A stretch of 64,000 nucleotides of DNA from Yarrowia lipolytica (lineage: Eukaryota; Ascomycota; Dipodascomycetes; Dipodascales), in contig NC_090774.1 in the NCBI RefSeq assembly GCF_001761485.1, positions 2,170,001 through 2,234,000 of the forward strand, read 5' to 3'. Shown in pieces: positions 52,592 to 62,233 of the stretch. The notes beneath the pieces were generated by a model. That model had not been told where the DNA came from. It worked only from the letters and a program-made list of their open reading frames with translations, and made no database searches. Position numbers and translations under genes: made by a program. Every line of letters begins with the position of its first letter. The stretch's first letter is position 1.

Positions 52592-53836
52592 TTACTCGGC
52601 AACAACCAGAGAAGCGGCACCCATACCGGTACCAATGCACATGGAGGTGACACCGACCTTCTTGCCAGACTCCTTAAGCTCGGAGAGCAGAGTGGCAAAC
52701 TGTCGAGCACCGGTGGCTCCCAGAGGGTGGCCAATAGCAATGGCACCACCTCGGGGGTTGACCTTGGACTCGTCGATTCCACAATGCTGGATGGAGAACA
52801 GAGCCTGGGAAGCGAAAGCCTCGTTGATCTCGAAAACGTCAACGTCGTTGACGGTCAGACCAAGGTCCTCAAGGACAGCAGGAATGGCGTAAGCGGGGCC
52901 AATTCCCATGAGCTCGGGGGGAACACCGACGGTCTTGCAGTGGACAAACTTGGCAAGGATGGGCTGGCCAAGCTTCTCGGCAACAGATCGTCGCATGAGG
53001 AGAACGGCTCCGGCACCGTCGGAGATCTGAGAGGCGTTACCAGCGTGGGTGGTTCCCTCGGCGGAGAAAGCAGGCTTGAGCTTGCCGAGCTTCTCGGCGG
53101 TGACACCAGGTCGGATACCGTCGTCCTTGTTGACGGTAACCTCCTTCTCGTTGTCATCATCATCGAGAACAGTGGTCTTGATGGGGAGGATCTCCTGGTC
53201 GAACTTGCCGGCGGCCTGGGCAGCGGCGGCCTTCTCGTAGGACTTGGCAGCAAAGGCGTCCTGGGCCTTTCGGGACACGTTGTACTTGGCGGCAACGTTC
53301 TCGGAAGTGATACCCATGGGGATCAGGCACTTCTTAGCCTCCTCGTTGTTCTGGAACTTGTTGGAGAAGGGGGTGACGGAGTTGGGACCGTACTGGTTGG
53401 ACATGGACTCGACACCACAGCCGATACCAATGTCAATCTGGCCGGCTCGGATCTTGTTGGCAACGTCGTTGACGGCCATCAGACCAGAGGAGCACTGTCG
53501 GTTGAGAGCGACGAAGGGAACGGTCTCGGGGATGCCGGCAACAAGGCAGGCAGCTCGGTGCTCAGTGGCACCGGCACCGGCAGCGAGAACGTTTCCGCAG
53601 ACGACATCACCGATGAGCTTGGGGTCGATCTTGGACTCCTTGACGAGGCCCTCCAGCAGAGAGGCGAGCAGCTCGGAAGAAGAGGTGTCCTTGAACAGAC
53701 CCTTGCCTCCCTTGGTGTGGGCAGTTCGGTAGGCGGCGGTGATGACAACGTCATCGGGGTTCTTGGAGGTGATAGCGTCGAGGCCCTTGGCGGGGTTCTG
53801 CTCGAGCTGGGTGGCGAGGTTGTTAAGTCGGTCCAT
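52592..53836 (-). CDS. POT1: Peroxisomal 3-ketoacyl-CoA thiolase (POT1)
   Basis: This 414-residue enzyme performs the last step of beta-oxidation, cleaving 3-ketoacyl-CoA with CoA to acetyl-CoA and a chain two carbons shorter. The N-terminus is a textbook type 2 peroxisomal targeting signal: MDRLNNLATQL fits R-L-x5-Q-L at residues 3-11, read by Pex7 with Pex20 in this yeast. Catalytic residues are the nucleophile Cys115 (NRQCSSGL), His370 (GHPLGATG) and Cys400 (CIGTGMG). The start at 53836 puts the PTS2 at the N-terminus; the frame runs ten codons further without ATG. A TATATAAA box on the minus strand (53888-53895) is about 55 bp upstream. Oleate or alkane induction is known for the gene in Y. 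lipolytica; I could not place an ARE1-type element by eye. Confidence 0.97.
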   Translation of the reverse strand: MDRLNNLATQLEQNPAKGLDAITSKNPDDVVITAAYRTAHTKGGKGLFKDTSSSELLASLLEGLVKESKIDPKLIGDVVCGNVLAAGAGATEHRAACLVAGIPETVPFVALNRQCSSGLMAVNDVANKIRAGQIDIGIGCGVESMSNQYGPNSVTPFSNKFQNNEEAKKCLIPMGITSENVAAKYNVSRKAQDAFAAKSYEKAAAAQAAGKFDQEILPIKTTVLDDDDNEKEVTVNKDDGIRPGVTAEKLGKLKPAFSAEGTTHAGNASQISDGAGAVLLMRRSVAEKLGQPILAKFVHCKTVGVPPELMGIGPAYAIPAVLEDLGLTVNDVDVFEINEAFASQALFSIQHCGIDESKVNPRGGAIAIGHPLGATGARQFATLLSELKESGKKVGVTSMCIGTGMGAASLVVAE

Positions 53837-53887
53837 TTTTGTGTGTCTTGGTTGGATGAGGTCCAAAGTGGGGGGAGTCTACCAGGC

Positions 53888-53895
53888 TTTATATA
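53888..53895 (-). promoter_or_regulatory. TATA box of POT1
   Basis: TATATAAA on the minus strand, about 55 bp upstream of the ATG. Confidence 0.7.
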
Positions 53896-54975
53896 CACCT
53901 GGTAGTTGCAACTTTCGGTATGATCCCCACGAAAGATAAAGTTCAGCATGTGGAGAGCCGAGGTAGTATGCGTGTGACAGAGACCCAAACTGGGGGTCAC
54001 CGCGTGCACACTGGCGACGCCGCTCTGGAAGGTCACATGACCGCAGATACTCCGTTCTCCCCTCACGTCGATTCGGCTCGGGGACACGGTCAGCGCCATT
54101 GCCACGTGTCCACGGTTCTCTCCACTCTGTAGAAAGTCACTTCCACCAAGTTCCATGAAGCTTATTAGGTTTTTGGAGAAATCCGGGGCGGCATTTCTGG
54201 GGTAACTTGGGCAAGCCAGTAGTGGATCAATTGGGACCCGAATTGGGTGGAAGAAGGCGGTAACGGGCCCTTTGGGATCCCCACAATTGATCTAAGACCT
54301 TTGCTTGCCCCGATCTTGGCCCCCTCAGCCCCAACACTGTTGCTCTTCAAACTCCCCCATACCTCGGTTCAGATGCAGCCTTCAAAACTTTAACGTACCT
54401 CCGAGCCTGTGAAAACGTGGTCATGAAAAAACGAGAGATGTAAGTCCCGTCACATACCGCTGCGAGACCACCAGCTGTACATACACTTGGCGTTCCAGCA
54501 TGCACGGTCGCTCAACAGGCGCTCCCCCATTGGCGGAAAGACAAGCCCCCACTAGATTCCTGTTCAAGGGCAAAGTCTAGAAGCCCGCCCCCCCAGCGCC
54601 CGTTTCCTTGTTAGTGCGGCCTGCACATGTCACCTGTCTGGCAGGTATCGTCGCTACTTTGCCAGTCGTATCGTCGTCAACGGATTGCGCTGCCCATTCA
54701 CGTGTAAACTCTCGACGGATATCCCGGAGTTTCCCGCCGATCCTCCCGCGAGCCACTGCCACGTCGCCTCCTTCTTAGTAAGGCTGGAGAGAGCAACAAC
54801 CGGTAGGTTTGATATGCACACTGTGGGGTATTGTGGGGATTCGGTTCGGTTCGGCTTTACTGGCGATAAGCGTCTCGATCATGACGTCAGGAGGTGGTGA
54901 GGAGGTGACGGGGAGGTGAGGAGCCTACCAGACAGGAAATAGAGTCGGGAAACAGAAACTTGGGCTACTGACGAC

Positions 54976-55056
54976 CTATATATATTTGGACAAACATATT
55001 ACACAGACACACCCGTCGCACAACACTACATCGTACTTGGACCATCTTGTGAAAGT
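54976..55056 (+). promoter_or_regulatory. Orphan promoter-like stretch
   Basis: A CTATATATATT element at 54976-54986 is followed by a CA-rich leader-like sequence (ACACAGACACACCC) like those of strong Y. lipolytica promoters. The first ATG (55057) opens only a 35-codon frame. It could drive a non-coding RNA, a short peptide, or be accidental. Confidence 0.35.
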
Positions 55057-55303
55057 ATGTATGTACACTTTTTACATGATAATGTGAAAACGTTGGTGTA
55101 TCGTGCAATGCGCGAACTCTGGTGTCCAAACTCCGTTATCGCTCCAACCGAAATCCTATTATAGAGCACACATGATATACACAAAGCACGGTTTCAACGG
55201 CGTTCGTTGGTAAACGTCATCTGATGTCTCACGGCTGAACCAGTAGTAGGTTCTGCTTACGTGAGACGTTTGGGCCACCTGAGCTGCTCACCAGACAGAC
55301 CAT

Positions 55304-56224
55304 TTAGTCATATCTCTCTCCTGGCAGCACCATCTTGCCAATGTCGACACATCCAGGACCGTAGCCGTCCGATTCTACCACTCCGACGTGTTTTAGGTAT
55401 TCCACACTAGCCAGCCAATTGACTGTATGCACTGGAGACCCGATCATGGACTCGTACATCTCGTCGGCAGAGCCGAACGGCTTGCCCGAGGCGTTGGATA
55501 CCACCTGCGGCTTGTCAGCGCTGAAATCGGGACGGATCTTGAGCTGCTGACAAACCGCATCGAGCTCGGACACCACCGGAGCCATGATGGCGGAATGGAA
55601 CGGCGCTGAAACGTTCAGGGGGATTGCCTTCAGAACCCGCAGTTTGGAGGCTTTGAGATGCGCAACTAGCTCGTTGATGGCGGACCGTTCGCCACTGAGA
55701 ACCACCTGGCCGCTGCTGTTGATATTGGCCACATTGGCTCCGTTCCAGCCCTCGCAGGCTTGGACCAACCGGTTGGTGTCAACCGTGCGATGCAACAACA
55801 ATGCTACCATGGCTGTTTCCTTGCCACTCTCGTCGTTGGCTCGTTGCATGTAGTAGCCCCGCTTCTGGACCAATTGCACTCCCTGCTCGAGAGTCAGGTA
55901 GCCTCCACACACCAGAGCCGAGTACTCTCCGAGGGAGTGGCCCAGCAGATGGGAGTAGTTTTTGCTGGCGCCCTGATTGGCTAGGAAGCTGGCGTAAGAC
56001 GAGAGAAGGATCCCCGGCTGGGCGTTTTGTGTCTGTGTAATCAGCTTCATTTGTTCGTCTTCGCCCAGACTGCTGTTGCCCAGTAGCACCTCCTGGACCT
56101 CGGTCTTCAGCTGATCCAGTGCCGGTTTGAGCGTTTCTCTTATGGCCGATTGTTGCCACAGTTTCTGCAGCATTCGGGGTCTCTGCAGTCCCTGTCCGGG
56201 GAAGAATGCTGCTCGCAAAGACAT
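55304..56224 (-). CDS. MCT1: Malonyl-CoA:ACP transacylase of mitochondrial fatty-acid synthesis (MCT1)
   Basis: This 306-residue enzyme moves the malonyl group from CoA to the mitochondrial acyl carrier protein, feeding type II fatty-acid (and hence lipoate) synthesis. The active-site motif GHSLGEY gives the nucleophilic Ser97; the oxyanion motif FPGQG is at residues 8-12 and the catalytic His210 is in SAPFHSAIM. The start at 56224 (MSLRAAFFPGQG) is the first ATG and places FPGQG at the very N-terminus; baker's yeast Mct1 also begins almost directly at FPGQG, so the lack of a long presequence is not in itself odd. Divergent from the VRL1-like gene, 303 bp away. Confidence 0.92.
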   Translation of the reverse strand: MSLRAAFFPGQGLQRPRMLQKLWQQSAIRETLKPALDQLKTEVQEVLLGNSSLGEDEQMKLITQTQNAQPGILLSSYASFLANQGASKNYSHLLGHSLGEYSALVCGGYLTLEQGVQLVQKRGYYMQRANDESGKETAMVALLLHRTVDTNRLVQACEGWNGANVANINSSGQVVLSGERSAINELVAHLKASKLRVLKAIPLNVSAPFHSAIMAPVVSELDAVCQQLKIRPDFSADKPQVVSNASGKPFGSADEMYESMIGSPVHTVNWLASVEYLKHVGVVESDGYGPGCVDIGKMVLPGERYD

Positions 56225-56527
56225 GTTGTGGTGGTACAACTCGCAGTATCGAGTCTCTCTTTTCGTCGACTTTGTTTAGTCGTCTTATTAACACTACAGT
56301 ATCGTGCTTGTTAGTCGCAATTAAACTCCCAACATGCATGATACTCCGGTGGTGGCGATGTGCTGTGTTGTAGAAAAAGACGTAAACCAGCACCGATCTA
56401 CACGCAGAGCGATACTGAAAAAGAGCAGACGAGATACGACGAGAGAACAGACACAAACCTCGACACAGACAGCAGAAACAAAGCGACTTACGAGCAACGA
56501 CCACTCACCACCTACACCGACCCCCTC
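56225..56527. other. Divergent promoter MCT1 / VRL1-like
   Basis: 303 bp shared by two divergent genes. An upstream ATG at 56334 opens a 68-codon frame that ends at 56540, overlapping the VRL1-like start. Confidence 0.65.
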
Positions 56528-59500
56528 ATGTCTGCAATGAACCCATTACTCTCGTTTTTATTCAACCACCCCAACCCATCGCAGAAGTTTCGAGACCAGG
56601 TGGCGCAGCTGGCGCACTCCAACTACGCCATTCTGGTGCCGCAAATATCGCTGGACGACCACTGCGACGCGGAACTGACGCCGGAAGCGGTATTTTCGCA
56701 TGTGATTCGCATCTCGCACACGGGAGAAAACCAGAGAGCGCGATACTTTGCGTCGGCCAACGGCCGCACGGTGATCTTCAAAAACGATCAGGTTATGACC
56801 TACCGTGGCTACAAAAATAACGTCACCGTGAACATCGTCGACCAGTACGTCTACACGCCAGTGTGCTGGTACCTGCCCCGAACCTGCTTCCAGAACTTTC
56901 TGGTCTACGAGATCTCCGGGTATCTGACGGAGAAACCGCTGCCCGAAGCGCCCAAAGAAATAGACCAGAATCAGTACGATGGACCCAGCTTTGAGGACAT
57001 TCTGCTGATCTACCCAAACGTAGGAAGACAGCTCTCGCGACTACTGGCAACCACGTTCGATAACTACACCAGCACGGCAGCCAACACGGAGGAGCTGGAT
57101 CTCGAATTTGAACGAGCCACAGACAGAGCTATTGAGTACGTCCAGGCAATAGACCCGCTGATGGTGAGAAGGATTATCGAGGAACAACGACTGACAGAAA
57201 CTCAATTGGAAAAGAAGATTGACGAGTACGTGGAGAGCCAGCTGTCGCGAAAGCTGTGGAATGCATTGATCGCCTTGCGAACCAATGAGGATGGACCTCT
57301 TGACCAGGCTGTGGAGAGCATTAAGTATCTCTCTTTGAATCAAGTTGATCTTCCGGAGAATGAAAAGCACTGGGAAGCCAAGGTTGTGGCTGCTGCCAAC
57401 GTTCTTCAGACCCTGGCCAACACTTCTACAAACGAGTCGTTGCCATGCAATTGTCGATTCTTAGAAAACACTCTCATGAAGTGTATTGATACGCTAACAG
57501 ATGACTCGATTCAGGTCAATGCTGACGTTCTGGTCTCCCTACTTCTAGTGGTGGTTGCACGGGCAAACATTTCGCATCTAAACTCGACTATTTATTACAT
57601 TCGGTCCTTCTCGTCCAACGCCGTGGACTCTGGAAAGCTGGGATACATGCTTAGTACTCTCGAAGCTGTCATGTACCACATTGGCGAGAACAGAGAGCAG
57701 CTCGAGGCGATTTCTGAGGCCAACAGATGGTTCTTTGAACGGGTTGAAAAGGGCGATCTCACAGAATTTGACTTTGAGCGTCCTTCTATGAAATCCGGTC
57801 TACAACGAGACGATGCTGATTGGAAGACGGTGTTTGCAGCCACGAACCCTGCTGGAGAAAGTGCGCTCATGTGCGCTGTATCTTCTAATCAACAGAGCTC
57901 TCTGACTTGTCTTTTGGACCATTTTGGATACACCCAAGAAGATATACTTGCCGATAGATCGGTTCAAGGAAGCACTCTCCTGGTGTCTGCATTGAGAACC
58001 GAGAATGAAGACATCATCAAGCTTGTCCTTGACAGAGTTAGAGACTGTGCTGATCTGGCTCACTACTTGTCTGTTGGTGATGAGTATGGACGGTCCGTGG
58101 GACACTACTTTTTCCATTCTCTGTATCTGCAACAGCAGGTTGGAAGCCTCATCAACTGGACGGCGCGTGATAACCAGGGTCAGACGCCTCTTTCTTCATT
58201 GTGCAGATCTTACGATAACCCCGATTATCATGCTTTGTTCAAGAACGCTCTCAAGACGTGCCTAGATGCCACTGGTATGGTTGATTTGAGAGTCCATACC
58301 GACGCCAAGGGAAACACTCTTCTGCATACTGTGAGTGACGAGAAGGTTCTCAGCACGCTGTTGAACCATCCTGATGTGCTGGTGAACGTCAATCAACCCA
58401 ACAAGCGAGGTATGACGGCACTCATGGCTCATGCCAAATATGCACGGTTGAAGGCGATTGAGGTGCTGTGCAAAGACCCTCGTATCGACTTTGCACCCAC
58501 AGACAACAAGGGCATGAATGTGTTTGACATTGCACGCGACCGGCGCACTGCCGATTTTTTGGACGAGTGCTACATGTCGTTGCAGCCCAATCTGGGAGAA
58601 ACCGACAAATACTGCGAGATTCTACGGTCTGTGATTGCGGATGGCGAGCTGTGTTTTGTTATCAAAACTCGGCAGGATGGGAAATTGTCTGCTGTGAGAC
58701 GTCCTTACAGCGACTTTGTGTTTCTGCAAAAGTGGCTTGCACATGAGCAGCCCCTTTCGTGGTTCCCTGCTCTCATGACGCCCACCAACCCTTTTGCAAT
58801 TCCGCACCGGCCGTCTCGTGAGATTCTTCATGCCATGCACCTGCGGCTGAACCTATTCCTCAGAACGCTTTTATTGCACCCGACCTTCAGCAACCATGAG
58901 CTTCTGTGGGAGTGGCTTCTTGTGCAGGACATTAGCCACACGCATCTGGCGGAGCGCACGACCAAGAAGCTCGAAAACAAGAAGGAGAAGGATCTGGAGG
59001 AGTACATTATTCTTGGGGAGCCGGAGATGGACGAAATTGAAGGGTTTGTGAGCCATGCGCTGCAACAGGTGGATCTCATGAGAAAGGCTACCATGAACCT
59101 TCATCAGGCCAGCGTCAAATTGTGCAATGCCCATAGGGATTACTGCAAGTCTTGGATGTTGATGAAGGAGACTGTGGATGAGCTCAAGGAGATCCCCGGA
59201 ACCTCTCCCAGAGAGAACATTATTGCCAATCTGTCGTCGGCCATGGTTACGCTTGGGGACACCTTCCGAATCAACAACTCGTCGCCGTTTGTCTTCTCTT
59301 GCTACATTGAGTCGCTTCAGAACATGGCTGACGCCACTACTCTGGCTTTGGCCCATCCTTTAGCTCAAATCTCGCATTTGAGACTCCAGCAAATGCTGTT
59401 GGTGAAGCTCCAGGCCGATGCGGTGGCTCTTTCTGAGAAGAAAACGTTCCGCGACTTTTTCCATGACAGAGAGAAGGAGATACGGCTGATCAAAAACCGT

Positions 59501-59704
59501 ATCCACATCACGGAGAACGAAATCAGACGACTGTCGATGGAGACCAAGAACGCCCAGATCACCTTGGCCTCCGAGCTTGGCGGCTTCTACCAGGTCCATG
59601 AGCACGAGCTGACCTTGAGCATCAAGAACATTGTTTCTCGCAACATCAAACGACATAAGGAGCTACAGGGGGATTTGGAGGAAATCCAGCGCAGATTCAT
59701 TTAG
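56528..59704 (+). CDS. VRL1: VARP-like VPS9-ankyrin-PX protein (VRL1 type)
   Basis: This 1058-residue endosomal protein combines a VPS9-type Rab5 exchange domain (about residues 220-370, including VNADVLVSLLLVVVARA), ankyrin repeats (about 439-690, such as AGESALMCAVSS, KGNTLLHTVSDE and RGMTALMAHAKY), a PX domain (about 690-800, with RRPYSDFVFLQKWL) and a C-terminal coiled coil of BAR type (about 815-1058). This order matches Vrl1 of yeasts, which pairs with a second PX-BAR protein in the VINE complex to form endosomal tubules and activates Vps21-type Rabs. VRL1 is disrupted in the S. cerevisiae reference strain; here it is a single uninterrupted frame. The start is the first ATG (MSAMNPLLSFLF); the frame is open for 56 codons upstream without ATG. 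Confidence 0.88.
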   Translation: MSAMNPLLSFLFNHPNPSQKFRDQVAQLAHSNYAILVPQISLDDHCDAELTPEAVFSHVIRISHTGENQRARYFASANGRTVIFKNDQVMTYRGYKNNVTVNIVDQYVYTPVCWYLPRTCFQNFLVYEISGYLTEKPLPEAPKEIDQNQYDGPSFEDILLIYPNVGRQLSRLLATTFDNYTSTAANTEELDLEFERATDRAIEYVQAIDPLMVRRIIEEQRLTETQLEKKIDEYVESQLSRKLWNALIALRTNEDGPLDQAVESIKYLSLNQVDLPENEKHWEAKVVAAANVLQTLANTSTNESLPCNCRFLENTLMKCIDTLTDDSIQVNADVLVSLLLVVVARANISHLNSTIYYIRSFSSNAVDSGKLGYMLSTLEAVMYHIGENREQLEAISEANRWFFERVEKGDLTEFDFERPSMKSGLQRDDADWKTVFAATNPAGESALMCAVSSNQQSSLTCLLDHFGYTQEDILADRSVQGSTLLVSALRTENEDIIKLVLDRVRDCADLAHYLSVGDEYGRSVGHYFFHSLYLQQQVGSLINWTARDNQGQTPLSSLCRSYDNPDYHALFKNALKTCLDATGMVDLRVHTDAKGNTLLHTVSDEKVLSTLLNHPDVLVNVNQPNKRGMTALMAHAKYARLKAIEVLCKDPRIDFAPTDNKGMNVFDIARDRRTADFLDECYMSLQPNLGETDKYCEILRSVIADGELCFVIKTRQDGKLSAVRRPYSDFVFLQKWLAHEQPLSWFPALMTPTNPFAIPHRPSREILHAMHLRLNLFLRTLLLHPTFSNHELLWEWLLVQDISHTHLAERTTKKLENKKEKDLEEYIILGEPEMDEIEGFVSHALQQVDLMRKATMNLHQASVKLCNAHRDYCKSWMLMKETVDELKEIPGTSPRENIIANLSSAMVTLGDTFRINNSSPFVFSCYIESLQNMADATTLALAHPLAQISHLRLQQMLLVKLQADAVALSEKKTFRDFFHDREKEIRLIKNRIHITENEIRRLSMETKNAQITLASELGGFYQVHEHELTLSIKNIVSRNIKRHKELQGDLEEIQRRFI

Positions 59705-60343
59705 TTGCATTTTTCTTATTTATTGTATTATTATTTATTCATCACCTCCCAGAACCTGACCTGTGCATGCGATGTGTGTCTCACCATGTGGGCTGATATG
59801 ATATGGTGCATGACTAGTGCTGTCAATGTTAAAAACTAACCATATTGAGGAAATGCGTGCATTCCATGGCCGTACCAAGTGACATGCCATCTTCTCTCTA
59901 TTTGGAGCATCATTGTTCTACGTACTATACTCGTACTCTACATGTTTCTTGGTCGTAAATCACTAGCTTTAATATCCTACAACCCTCATTTTAGGTCTGC
60001 CTGTTCCACGTGCGTGCATGTCGTTGTCTTGGCCTGCAGGATGGAAGGCGTCAGTGGGGACAGAAGATGCGGTCAATTGGACGAGCAGGGCGGTTTTCGG
60101 GGCGGTTTTTTCCCCGCAACATTTTCTGGCCGCCAATTGTCCGATTTATGTCTTTTCCAGCCGTTTTCAGCCCCCATAACACCCCGTTTATGCTCCCTGT
60201 CGCGCTGCATAATCCCGCAAGGTTGATAGCCAATCTAGGTTGAGAGGTTGTGAGTGTTGTCGAACTCTTAAGGGGGCGATTTAAATTCCTGCCAAGATAC
60301 TGCTTCCAGTATACAAGTACTCCTGTACACGCTGATATTCGCA
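59705..60343. other. Intergenic region VRL1-like / malic enzyme
   Basis: 639 bp. TATTTATTGTATTATTATTT just after the VRL1-like stop looks like a 3'-end signal region. GC-rich GGCGGTTTT units lie at about 60090-60112, and TACAAGTA (reverse TACTTGTA) at 60312, 25 bp before the malic enzyme ATG. Confidence 0.65.
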
Positions 60344-62233
60344 ATGTTACGACTACGAACCATGCGACCCACACAGACCAGCGTCAGGGCGGCGCTTGGG
60401 CCCACCGCTGCGGCCCGAAACATGTCCTCCTCCAGCCCCTCCAGCTTCGAATACTCGTCCTACGTCAAGGGCACGCGGGAAATCGGCCACCGAAAGGCGC
60501 CCACAACCCGTCTGTCGGTTGAGGGCCCCATCTACGTGGGCTTCGACGGCATTCGTCTTCTCAACCTGCCGCATCTCAACAAGGGCTCGGGATTCCCCCT
60601 CAACGAGCGACGGGAATTCGGACTCAGTGGTCTTCTGCCCTCTGCCGAAGCCACCCTGGAGGAACAGGTCGACCGAGCATACCAACAATTCAAAAAGTGT
60701 GGCACTCCCTTAGCCAAAAACGGGTTCTGCACCTCGCTCAAGTTCCAAAACGAGGTGCTCTACTACGCCCTGCTGCTCAAGCACGTTAAGGAGGTCTTCC
60801 CCATCATCTATACACCGACTCAGGGAGAAGCCATTGAACAGTACTCGCGGCTGTTCCGGCGGCCCGAAGGCTGCTTCCTCGACATCACCAGTCCCTACGA
60901 CGTGGAGGAGCGTCTGGGAGCGTTTGGAGACCATGACGACATTGACTACATTGTCGTGACTGACTCCGAGGGTATTCTCGGAATTGGAGACCAAGGAGTG
61001 GGCGGTATTGGTATTTCCATCGCCAAGCTGGCTCTCATGACTCTATGTGCTGGAGTCAACCCCTCACGAGTCATTCCTGTGGTTCTGGATACGGGAACCA
61101 ACAACCAGGAGCTGCTGCACGACCCCCTGTATCTCGGCCGACGAATGCCCCGAGTGCGAGGAAAGCAGTACGACGACTTCATCGACAACTTTGTGCAGTC
61201 TGCCCGAAGGCTGTATCCCAAGGCGGTGATCCATTTCGAGGACTTTGGGCTCGCTAACGCACACAAGATCCTCGACAAGTATCGACCGGAGATCCCCTGC
61301 TTCAACGACGACATCCAGGGCACTGGAGCCGTCACTCTGGCCTCCATCACGGCCGCTCTCAAGGTGCTGGGCAAAAATATCACAGATACTCGAATTCTCG
61401 TGTACGGAGCTGGTTCGGCCGGCATGGGTATTGCTGAACAGGTCTATGATAACCTGGTTGCCCAGGGTCTCGACGACAAGACTGCGCGACAAAACATCTT
61501 TCTCATGGACCGACCGGGTCTACTGACCACCGCACTTACCGACGAGCAGATGAGCGACGTGCAGAAGCCGTTTGCCAAGGACAAGGCCAATTACGAGGGA
61601 GTGGACACCAAGACTCTGGAGCACGTGGTTGCTGCCGTCAAGCCCCATATTCTCATTGGATGTTCCACTCAGCCCGGCGCCTTTAACGAGAAGGTTGTCA
61701 AGGAGATGCTTAAACACACCCCTCGACCCATCATTCTCCCTCTTTCCAACCCCACACGTCTTCATGAGGCTGTCCCTGCAGATCTGTACAAGTGGACCGA
61801 CGGCAAGGCTCTGGTTGCCACCGGCTCGCCCTTTGACCCAGTCAACGGCAAGGAGACGTCTGAGAACAATAACTGCTTTGTTTTCCCCGGAATCGGGCTG
61901 GGAGCCATTCTGTCTCGATCAAAGCTCATCACCAACACCATGATTGCTGCTGCCATCGAGTGCCTCGCCGAACAGGCCCCCATTCTCAAGAACCACGACG
62001 AGGGAGTACTTCCCGACGTAGCTCTCATCCAGATCATTTCGGCCCGGGTGGCCACTGCCGTGGTTCTTCAGGCCAAGGCTGAGGGCCTAGCCACTGTCGA
62101 GGAAGAGCTCAAGCCCGGCACCAAGGAACATGTGCAGATTCCCGACAACTTTGACGAGTGTCTCGCCTGGGTCGAGACTCAGATGTGGCGGCCCGTCTAC
62201 CGGCCTCTCATCCATGTGCGGGATTACGACTAG
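60344..62233 (+). CDS. MAE1: Mitochondrial malic enzyme (MAE1)
   Basis: This 629-residue enzyme decarboxylates malate to pyruvate with NAD(P) reduction. The N-terminus MLRLRTMRPTQTSVRAALG is a strong mitochondrial presequence (five Arg in 15, no acid). Family motifs are YTPTQGEAIEQYS (substrate-side Tyr), GVGGIGISIAKL, FEDFGLANA, CFNDDIQGTGAV (metal site, about 317-328) and the nucleotide-binding GAGSAGMG (about 353-360). Length and presequence fit the single Y. lipolytica malic enzyme, reported as mitochondrial and not a main source of lipogenic NADPH, in contrast with oleaginous moulds. Whether it prefers NAD or NADP cannot be read securely here. The start is the first ATG; an internal ATG (MSSSSPSSFEY) could give an untargeted form. 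Confidence 0.97.
   Translation: MLRLRTMRPTQTSVRAALGPTAAARNMSSSSPSSFEYSSYVKGTREIGHRKAPTTRLSVEGPIYVGFDGIRLLNLPHLNKGSGFPLNERREFGLSGLLPSAEATLEEQVDRAYQQFKKCGTPLAKNGFCTSLKFQNEVLYYALLLKHVKEVFPIIYTPTQGEAIEQYSRLFRRPEGCFLDITSPYDVEERLGAFGDHDDIDYIVVTDSEGILGIGDQGVGGIGISIAKLALMTLCAGVNPSRVIPVVLDTGTNNQELLHDPLYLGRRMPRVRGKQYDDFIDNFVQSARRLYPKAVIHFEDFGLANAHKILDKYRPEIPCFNDDIQGTGAVTLASITAALKVLGKNITDTRILVYGAGSAGMGIAEQVYDNLVAQGLDDKTARQNIFLMDRPGLLTTALTDEQMSDVQKPFAKDKANYEGVDTKTLEHVVAAVKPHILIGCSTQPGAFNEKVVKEMLKHTPRPIILPLSNPTRLHEAVPADLYKWTDGKALVATGSPFDPVNGKETSENNNCFVFPGIGLGAILSRSKLITNTMIAAAIECLAEQAPILKNHDEGVLPDVALIQIISARVATAVVLQAKAEGLATVEEELKPGTKEHVQIPDNFDECLAWVETQMWRPVYRPLIHVRDYD

Larger units (their letters stand above)
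53837..55303. other. Intergenic region between POT1 and MCT1
   Basis: About 1.47 kb. It holds the POT1 promoter (TATA 53888-53895), GC-rich sequence, and an isolated promoter-like stretch at about 54976-55056 with no credible gene behind it. Confidence 0.7.

Noticed and set aside
52580-53905. 441-codon plus frame opposite POT1
   Set aside because: Antisense shadow; Gly/Val/Leu/Ser-rich product typical of reading a biased gene backwards. Similar shadows lie opposite GABA-T, the aldo-keto reductase and SEC9.
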